Positions 56,608 through 64,000 of a DNA stretch of 64,000 bases are shown piece by piece (position 1 is the first letter of the stretch; the number at the start of each line of letters is the position of its first letter). Source of the stretch: Termitomyces sp. T153 (Eukaryota; Basidiomycota; Agaricomycetes; Agaricales; Lyophyllaceae); assembly GCA_018296165.2 (NCBI GenBank), contig JACKQL020000160.1:19441-83440 (forward strand), given 5' to 3'. A model generated the notes under the pieces. That model was not told the origin of the DNA. It made no database searches and was given only the letters and a program-made list of their open reading frames with translations. The translations under genes were made by a program, and so were the position numbers.

Positions 56608-58304
56608 ATGTCTTCTTCAGCTTATTCTCCCATAGCATCTAGGTCGCTGTCTCCACCATCCCAGCCGTCATCTTCCAAAGATTCAGAGGGTCGCCGAGAT
56701 CACTGTCGGGTTGAGGCAATGTACCGTAGTCGTGAGTGCGGTCTGTCTCATGTACCCCAGAATACTGATTGCTCCTTTGTAGAGTTGTCCGTGGCCATGG
56801 TTGGTCCCTCAGGGCCACCGTCTGGCATGGATGCGACACAGCCACCGGTGGGCATGGCCCCTTCTATGTGCTCCCAGTCTGGCCTTCGTCCAGGGGTGGT
56901 CCGGCTTGTCCCAGAGGGTTCGAGGGTGGTACAGGCGGAGGTGACGCCGGAGCAGTTTGCCGAGGCGGTGGGTCAGGCAAGGGGTCCCCCCATCCTTGAG
57001 TGGTGTCAGGCGGCGGCCCCGGTGAGTGGCTACTTAGCGTTATGTTTCCCGGACCAACATACTCCTGCAGTGTGCATCTTGTACCCAACAAGGGGAGCAG
57101 TGTGAATTTGAGGAACCTGCATTGGGGGTACGGCGTGACATGTCAGTGTGCCTTCCATGCTGTTTGTGGCACAAGAAGTGCTCCATCACCCTGAGTTGGC
57201 AGGCCATCTGCATTGTGGCGGAGCAAGGGTGGGATCGGGGTTGGGTTGCAGCGCAGCTGGAGGAAGGGCGGAAGGGCAGGGTGTCGGGGAGGGTCTCCGG
57301 GGCTGGGGAAGGGGAATGGGTTAGCATGCCTGCCATGAAGGTGGGCCCCCCATGGGGTGGGCGGAGGGAGGGGGCCCCATCCATGCAGGAGAAAGGGAAA
57401 CAGAGAGCATCCCCTTCACTCAAGGCGGGTCCCAGTAAGCGGGCACGGGGCAAGCAGGTAATGGGGGGCCCCCCTGGTTCTGCAGTGTACTCCCCTACAT
57501 CCAAAGCCCCCATTGAGCAGTCCACGGATAGGTCATGGTCAGTTGCAGAGGCCTATCTGCGGCATTGGGTAGAGAGCTTGGAACAGTTGTTGGTCGCACG
57601 CGAGGAGGAGATTCAGGGGGTACGGGAGGAGAGGGACAGGGCTCGATGGGAGTTGGACAGGGTTCGGAGGGAACGGGACTTGGCGTGGAAAGACAAGGAC
57701 GTCGCCATCAGGACTGCCATGGAGCAATTGTCTCGTCTGCAGGAGTTGGAGGTGCAGATGGTGCATTTGCAGGCGTGGGCGGAGGTGGCGGAGGTGGCGA
57801 TGCAGCAGGCAGGAGGTTCAGGGGTGCAGGGGACCCAGCAGGGTTCCAGCGCTGGGGAAGTCCAGGCAGTGGCAGAGAGGGCGTGGCAGCAGGAGGAATG
57901 GCTTGCCAACGAGGCGGCCTCAGGCCGGCGAGGAGTTCTTTGTGAGTGGTTTCCCTGCTTCCTGTCTCCTAAGCACAGATTCAGTTTCCATAGACTGGGC
58001 TAGGGAGCATCACATCCTCCTCGATAGGACGTCGGCAGCGCTGGGGTCCATCCATGATGGGTTGGCAAGGATGCCCGGGGATCTTCTGCCAGAGTTGGGT
58101 CAAGGGGTTACGCAGATGGGGCGTCTGTTGGCAGGGCATCGGCGGAGGGCGATGGCAGATCCCAGGGCGTGGTGGGAGATGGCAATGGACATGGGGGAAC
58201 CACTTCCCGGGCAACCCGAGGTTCTGGCAGCGGTAGTGGCACAGTTGGAGGTGTTCATGGTGGGAAGGGTAGCGAGGTTAGGGTCAGAGGAAGAGGGGGA
58301 ATGA
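56608..58304 (+). CDS. Antisense accessory gene of family A: Zn2Cys6-spaced cluster plus coiled coil (three exons)
   Basis: Exons 56,608-57,021, 57,071-57,941 and 57,994-58,304; introns of 49 bp (GTGAGT...CTGCAG, phase 0) and 52 bp (GTGAGT...CATAG, phase 1). Product 531 aa with no internal stop. Residues 1-138: Ser/Pro-rich start, then a block conserved in A1 (VTPEQFAEAVGQARGPPILE). Cysteines at 139, 142, 149, 165, 168 and 175 give C-x2-C-x6-C-x15-C-x2-C-x6-C, matching fungal Zn(II)2Cys6 spacing, though few basic residues lie in the first half. An NLS-like patch (SKRARGKQ) is near 260-267 and a coiled coil (REEEIQGVREERDRARWELD) at about 301-385. Exon 3 (WAREHHILLD...MPGDLLPELGQGV) is helical. 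Start chosen by match to A1. A DNA- or chromatin-binding role is inferred; the family name is unknown to me. Confidence 0.7.
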
Positions 58305-58526
58305 GGGGAACTTGGACCCCGTCGTTGACTTGTTCTCTGCCCATTCTTGTTTGATATGTACACTGCTTGTCTCTATACATTCTCTGATCCTTCTGCTGAG
58401 TGTGGGAAGTTTCAGATAGAGTGAGGAGAGGAGTAAGTGAAAACACGTAGGAGAGTACTGGTGGGAGTTGAATCCCTGGTGAACTCAGAGGCAGGAATTA
58501 CGCCCACTATTGCCGTCTGTATTGGG
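58305..58526. other. Spacer between antisense gene and pol ends
   Basis: The antisense gene and pol converge here, with their stop codons about 220 bp apart. No clear polyadenylation signals were identified. Part of a minus-strand open frame (58,412-58,639) overlaps it and is a shadow of the chromodomain end. Confidence 0.5.
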
Positions 58527-61500
58527 TCAGTCCCGGGAGTTCCGGGGCTTGGCAGGATTTTGTCGGTGGAACTCCCGGAGTTCATCAGGGGCTCTGTCGA
58601 GGTTCTTTTGGGGTTCCCACATGTCATCCTCAGGTCCATAGCCCTTGCAGTGGACCAAGTACTGGAGTCGGCCGCGAACTATCTGGGAGTCGAGGATCTC
58701 GTCAACCTCATAGTGATACTTGTCCTTGACTTTGACGGGGGGCAGTTGGCTGGGGTGTTGGCTGGGGAAGGGGTCTGGGGCATGCCTTTCAAGGAGTCAA
58801 ACGTGGAACACAGAGTGGAGGCCCTTCAGGCCCGGAGGCAGGTCAAGCTTGTAAGCATGGGTGGAGACCTTCCGGAGGATCTTGAATGGGCCGAGGCGTT
58901 TGTAGTCAAGTTTGATGGAAGGCCTCTGCGTCTTAAGATTTCGCCGGTCGAGCCAGACCAGGGTGCTGGGGGGCCAGTTGGGGGTCGGCTTGCGACGGGC
59001 ATCGGTGTGCTTGGAGTAGGCTTGGTTGGCGGTGTCGATCTCATCCCGGAGAAATTGGTGGAGGGATCGGAGGTCCTTGGCAACTTCATGGGCAACGTGG
59101 GAAGGGATGTCTCTGAGGGACAGCGTGAGTCGAGGATTGTAGCCCTTGTTGGCATAAAAGGGGGAAACTCCGGTGGCGGAGTGAGGCATGTTGTTGTAGG
59201 TGAATTTGGCAAGGGGAAGCTCTGCGCGCCAGTTGTTTTGTAAATAGTTAACGTAGAGGCAAAGATACTGTTCTAATGTCTGGTTTATGCACTCGGTTTG
59301 TCTGTTGGTTTCTGGGTGGTAGGCAGTAGAGAGGTTGGTTTTGATCTTGAGCACCTTGCACAGCAATTGCCAAAAATGTGATATGAATAGGGGTCCACGG
59401 TCGGAGACGATGTCATCAGGAAGTCCATGTTTGGAGAAGACGTATTCAAGAAATAGTTTGGCAAAATCCGGGGCGGTGTTAGTGGTGTGGCAGGGGATAA
59501 AGAGGGCTTGTTTAGTAAGGTGGCAGATGATGATGAGGATTGCATCGAAACCTTCGGAGTCAGGGAGTTCAACGATATGATCCATCGATATTGAGGACCA
59601 GGGGCAGCGACCGACGTGAAGGGGTTTCAGTAATCCATGGGGGTGATGGTGGGGTACCTTGGCCTGTAGGCAGGGTTCGCAGGCTCTTATGTATTGCATG
59701 ATGTCCTTCTTCATTCCTGGCCAAAAATAAGTCCGGGAGATGAGTTGAAGGGTCTTACAAATTCCTGGGTGCTCCCGGAGTTTGTGATTGTGGTGCTGCC
59801 GGAGTATGTCGAGGCGAATGGACTTGTGGTCCAGGATGTAGATTCATCCACTCCGGAGCAGGAGGCAGTGGTCCGGGGATAGCAAAAAGGGGTTGTCTAC
59901 ACTCGACTCATCGGGGTTGTTGTGGGGGTCATGCTGGTTGAAGAAGGGGTCTGGGGGTGAATTCCTGATTGCTGGAGGATTCCTTCTTTGTTTAAAATCA
60001 GCACGGCATGTAGATGTTTGGGTGGGATTACCACTCGATGGTTGAATGCATTTCGTTCAGTTTCAAACGATTTCTTCGGGTACATGTTGGGTCTTCGAGT
60101 GAGGGCATCAGGCTTTGCGCCGAGTCATCTGGGGTGGTAGTGAATAGTAAAATTGTACTCCGAGAGGGTTTCGGACCATCGAGCCTGGCGGTGGCTGAGC
60201 TGTTTTGTGGTCATGAAATATTGCAGGTTGTTGTGATCGGAGTAGACTTGGACGCAGTGTGGGGACCCCTCAAGGTAGGCCCGCCACTGACAAAAGGCTT
60301 CAACGATCGCGAGGAGTTCCTTGTTGTAAATGTTGTAGTTGAGTTCCGCTGGGATCATTGATTGGGCGTAGAAGGCGACGGGGCAGAGATCCTTGCCCCC
60401 CGAGTTCGACTGGGAGAGTATCCCGGCGATAGCATAGTCGGAGGCATCACATTCAAGCATGATTGGTAGGGAGGGGTCAAAATGGTGGAGGACAGAGCAG
60501 AGGTGAAGGCCTTCTTCAGGAGGAGGAATACGCTCTGGCACTTGCTGTCCCAGTCCCAAGGGGTGTCCTTCTGTGTGAGTTGGTTGAGGGGTTTGGTGAT
60601 CCCAGAGTAGTTGTCAATGAAGCGGCGATAGAAGTTAGCAAACCCCAAGAATGACTGTACCTCCTTGATGTTCAATGGGGAGGGCCAGTTGAGTATCGCA
60701 TCGACCTTGGCGGGGTCCATGCGCACACCATCGGGGGTGATGATGACTCCAAGATATTTGACTTCTGCTGTGTGGAATGAGCACTTCTCAGGTTTAGCGT
60801 GAAGGTGATACTCTTGGAGTCGTTCCAAGACATGGCGGACATGCTCCGAATGCTCCAGCGGCAAATTCAAGTAGATCAGGATATCATCCAAATATACAAT
60901 GACAAAGATGTCATTCATGTCATGGAAGATGTCGTTCATGAAGTACTGGAAGGTGGCGGGGGAGTTAGTCATTCTGAAGGGCATTATGAGATACTCAAAG
61001 AGGCCGTAGCGGGTGCGAAAGGTGGTTTTCCATTCATGTCCTGGGGCAATCCGGATGTTGTTGTAGCTGGAACGGAGGTCAATTTTTGTGTAAATCTTGG
61101 CGCTGCGAAGATGATCAACAAGGTCTCTGATTAAGGGGAGGGGGTACTGGTTCTTTTTGGTGACTTTGTTGAGCCCCTGATAGTCCACACAGAGTCAGAG
61201 GGATCTGTCTTTTTTCTTGGCAAACAGAACTGGGGTGCCAGCCACGGAGATCGAGGGGTGTATGAAACCTTTGCCAAGCATGTCGTCGAGGTATTCCTTC
61301 AGGGCCCGGAGCTCAATTTCAGACATGTTGTAGATCTTGCCAAATGGGGGTGAGGTACCTTCTTCGAGGTCGATCTGGTGGTCGTAGGAGCAGTGCAGAG
61401 GGAATTCCTTGGCACTTCCTTTGGAGAACATGTCAGCAAACTCATGATACTCTGGGGGAACTACTTCAGATAAGATCTGTTCCTCCGTCTTGCTTTCTGG

Positions 61501-62700
61501 TGCGGTAGTCCCTGCGCGGGGGTATTCCTCAGGTAGGGCTGGTGTGACTTGCAACTGGAAGGTGGGGGTGCCTTCTCATAAGAGGCGCGTGAAGGGGATG
61601 GCGCCGATGATTTTAATGTTGAGGTTTCCAGAGTCGACGGGGTTGGGTACCATAGGTGTAACAGTCGGGTTTGGGGTGACATCGAGATCAGAGATAGACT
61701 GGAAGCGGAGGTGGATGGTGGCCGCTAAGCTTGCTTTGGGGCCGGGGAATTGCATGGTGAGGTTCTTCCAGTTGATGTCGGGATTGACATCTCACAGCCA
61801 CGCAAGTCCGAGCACAATCGGGGTCGATGGGGGTAGTTGGGTAATGAGGAGTCAGGCCTGGAACTGCAGGTCATTATCGAGGGTGAGGGTGTTGTTGTGG
61901 TACTGCGTGATTCTTGTTGTGGTGAGGCTCCCGTCGAAGAGTTGGAGCTCAAGGGGTTTGTCAAGGTCATTGTGTCGGAGGTCGAGTTGGTTGCTGACAA
62001 AGACACCAGAGGTGCTGCTGTCTATGAGGGTGGGAAGTACCTTGAGCGAGCTGCCAAGTTGGACATAGATGACGAACAATCATGCAGACCTAGAGCGAAG
62101 TTGCGGTGGGGTTCGGGGATGGTCAATCAGGGTCTCGGAGTTCTCGGAGGGGGGTGAGACATTGAAGGGTACCAGTCCGGAGTCAGTGGGGTTGTCCCGG
62201 TTGAGGCGTAGGGTGAGACTGGGCCAATCGACATGGGGGTTGGTGGAGCAGAGCCATGAGAACCCTAAGACAATGGGGGCGGAGGGGTGTAATTTTGTGA
62301 TGAGTAGTCGGAGTTCTTGCTGTTGTCCATCGGCAAAGGTCAGGGTCATTTCTAGGCAATGAGTGATGTCTCCCGCTGGAGTAGAGCCTCCATCAAAGAG
62401 TTTGAGGGGGATTAGGGCGGGGAGGCAGCGGAGGGGTTGTGGGGTGAGCACCACCAGGGATTCGTCAACGAAGTTATCAGTGGCGCCACTGTTGACTAGT
62501 GTGGGGACGGGTTTGTTGGTGAATGGGAGAATGGTGCAGAGGAGGAGGTTTGTGGAGGAGTGGGAGGGGAGGTGTGCTGGGGGGTTATCCGGGGCAAGTA
62601 CCGTTGCATGGAGGAGTGTGGCTGGGGCGGGGAAGACGTCGGGATATGGTCCGTGGTCTAGTGCATCTTCCAGACCTAAACTGCTGACTCGTTTTCCGTG
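58527..62700 (-). pseudogene. Family A pol: tandem proteases, RT, RNase H, integrase, chromodomain (recently disabled)
   Basis: Protease domain 1 has NSGATDNFVDE near 62,493-62,460, with catalytic Asp changed to Asn at 62,491-62,493, and PIVLGFSWLCSTNPHVDW downstream. Domain 2 has LIDSSTSGVFVSNQL near 62,025 and a repeat of the LG-x-x-WL motif near 61,800. RT has an intact YLDD at about 60,894-60,883, RNase H has [14 protein letters not shown], the integrase HHCC region and DDE core run about 59,800-59,230 (SDRGPLF, NRQTECINQ), and the chromodomain about 58,730-58,590. TGA stops: 61,195, 60,125, 59,844 and 58,797. One-base deletions near 60,490 and 59,975 shift the frame. Pol is in the -1 frame relative to gag. 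Confidence 0.88.
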
Positions 62701-64000
62701 AACTGGTAGTTACAGTCCTCTCCGTTGATCGTCCACACAGCGCATCCCATCACCTGTCGTTTAGGACAACTGTGAATAAAGTGTCCCTGCTCACCACATA
62801 GGATGCACGTGCTTTCCTTCCATTGTTTCTCCTGCATTTCCTCCGGCACGTCAATCCATGGGCTGTCCTGGATTCTGTTTGTGCATAGGGCTTCTTGATC
62901 ATCAGCGGGGTCTGGGATGTCATCATGGTTGTCGGGGTTGGTATCCAGGGGTACTGGGGTGTCATGGAGGTCGGCGGCATTGAGCTGGGTGGGTGGGCGC
63001 TGCCCTGGGGGTCAGTTGGTGTTGGGGACTCCTCGGCCCGGAGGGAAGCAGGGTGTGGGGTTAGTGGGGTTAGTGGGGATTGAGGATCAAATGCCATTGG
63101 TTGCTCTGGCCTGCCAGTTGGTGTTACCAGAGGTGTTCCAAGAGGTCCGGGGCACCGTGTTTTTGCTGCGGTCTTCCCAGTAACGTTGGTTGACCTGGGT
63201 AACAAGTGCCTTGTACCCGTCATAGGTGGTTTGCTTGGGCACGAGGCAGAGGACATCCTTGATCCATTGGGGTAGGGCACGATGGAGGGCAAACCAGAGG
63301 GCATTGTAATTCCAGCCAGTCTCATAGGCCTCTTGTTCAAATCGTACGATAAAGGTTGTGAAGCGTTTGTTGTCACACATTCGGAGGTTGAAGAGATTTT
63401 CCTCTGCCTCCGCTATGGTGTCAAAGACGCCAAACTTACTTGAGAACTCTTGGGTAAAAGCGAGCCAATTGGAGAGTACGGGATTGTTTGGGTCAAACCA
63501 GAGTAGCGTGGTATAGTGGTTGAAGGTGATGCCCTGTAAGTATGATGCAGCAAAGGCTACTCGTGAGCTCTCAAGCTGAAAAGTGATGGGCTTAGCTTGG
63601 AACATAGTTAAACACTGAGTCAGGAAGATTTGCCACTTCCGAGGGTCATCGCTGGTGAAGGGTTCGGGCTTCTGGATGTTGAGTTTACCCTCCCGGGCCA
63701 GTGCATCGCAGGTATTGTCCTGTGAATTTTGAGTTCGAGGTGGGGGTCTGGCGTTATAGTAGTAGTAGTAGTGATTTCCATTTCTGTGCTGGGGGGGAAA
63801 GTTGTCCATCGCTGGGCCCCATCCTCCAGGGGGTCTGCCATTGGGTGGTCCTCCACCGGAGTTTTGGCCCATGCTACCCAGGGCAGGTCCTGGGGCTCAT
63901 TGAGGGGGAGGGGGTCCTCTGGGAGTCAGGGGTCCAAAATAGTTGGCATCAGTGGGAGAATTAGGCATTGGGGTGGGTGGGGGATGAGAGGGGTTGGTGG
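62676..64000 (-). pseudogene. Family A gag of the younger element (disabled by TGA codons; 5' end off window)
   Basis: The frame runs from the window edge to a TAG at 62,676-62,678. That TAG is shared by A2 and is probably the true gag end. Order: MGQNSGGGPPNGRPPGG-type low-complexity region, a five-Tyr tract, gag domain about 63,640-63,150 (QEFSSKFGVFDT, LPQWIKDVLCLVPKQT), Pro/Asp-rich linker, CCHC knuckle CILCGEQGHFIHSCPKRQ at about 62,807-62,755. Premature TGA codons at 63,897-63,899, 63,087-63,089 and 63,012-63,014 each fit CGA (Arg) or a similar codon after CpG deamination. Gag is the structural particle protein. Confidence 0.87.

Larger units (their letters stand above)
55401..64000 (-). 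mobile_element. Younger family A Ty3/gypsy element, 3' 8.6 kb (5' end off window)
   Basis: On the minus strand: 3' LTR 55,401-56,398, polypurine tract 56,399-56,412, then chromodomain, integrase, RNase H, RT, two protease-like domains, CCHC and gag running to and beyond 64,000. An oppositely oriented gene (56,608-58,304) lies between pol and the LTR. CpG is plentiful, unlike the other copies, so this is the youngest family A copy here. By comparison with A1 (11.08 kb), about 2.5 kb, including the 5' LTR, remains outside. It inserted into a family B gag remnant. Confidence 0.93.

Noticed and set aside
57040..57525. Minus-strand open frame of 161 codons inside the antisense gene
   Set aside because: It is the reverse shadow of a GC-rich coding exon. 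It has no motif and its frame is not kept in A1 or A4.
56608..58304. Idea that the extra gene is an env-like gene
   Set aside because: It lies in the env position, but it is on the opposite strand, has no signal peptide or membrane segment, and has zinc-cluster and coiled-coil features.

Overview
The window looks like nuclear DNA of a filamentous basidiomycete, most likely an Agaricomycete with a transposon-rich genome. This is inferred from two DUF6535-type genes, 49-59 bp GT-AG introns, chromodomain Ty3/gypsy elements and a Helitron helicase. I cannot name the species. About 85-90% of the window is transposon sequence. CpG is almost absent from roughly 1-38,400 and 44,500-55,400, as expected when methylated CpG decays to TpG/CpA. 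Two tracts keep normal CpG: a host island at 38.4-44.5 kb and a younger retroelement from 55,401 to the right edge.

Layout. 1-5.7 kb is a short tandem repeat, one copy of a 1.15-kb LTR-like repeat (family C) and decayed sequence, including a Gly/Ser/Arg-rich pseudogene. 5.7-30 kb is a nest of Ty3/gypsy elements of two families: a 5' fragment of family A (5,728-7,673, +); a family B 3' half (7,674-11,424, -) carrying a solo LTR; a full-length family A element A1 (11,425-22,504, +, TSD AAGAC); a family A 5' half A2 (22,505-27,127, -); and a family A 3' end A4 (27,128-29,963, +). 30-38.4 kb is decayed: a probable 7TM pseudogene, a tRNA-like stretch, the second family C copy, and a worn minus-strand coding region. 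38.4-44.5 kb holds two convergent paralogous host genes. 44.5-49 kb holds a tandem repeat, a Helitron helicase remnant, a chromodomain gypsy integrase with an internal duplication, and unrecognised DNA. 49.06-55.4 kb is family B in an inverted arrangement. 55,401-64,000 is the 3' 8.6 kb of a younger family A element on the minus strand.

The main result concerns family A. Its order is 5' LTR, primer site, gag (CCHC), two tandem aspartic-protease-like domains, RT, RNase H, integrase, chromodomain, then a separate gene on the OPPOSITE strand, polypurine tract and 3' LTR. The antisense gene has three exons and two introns at positions shared by three copies. It encodes a six-cysteine cluster with Zn2Cys6 spacing, an NLS-like basic patch and a long coiled coil. 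In the youngest copy it is fully open (531 codons), while gag-pol around it carries seven TGA stops and two frameshifts. Family A also appears self-primed: the 13 nt after the 5' LTR are the exact reverse complement of a 13-nt LTR segment lying 33 nt downstream of the TATA box. All functional statements are inferences from sequence; no search was run.
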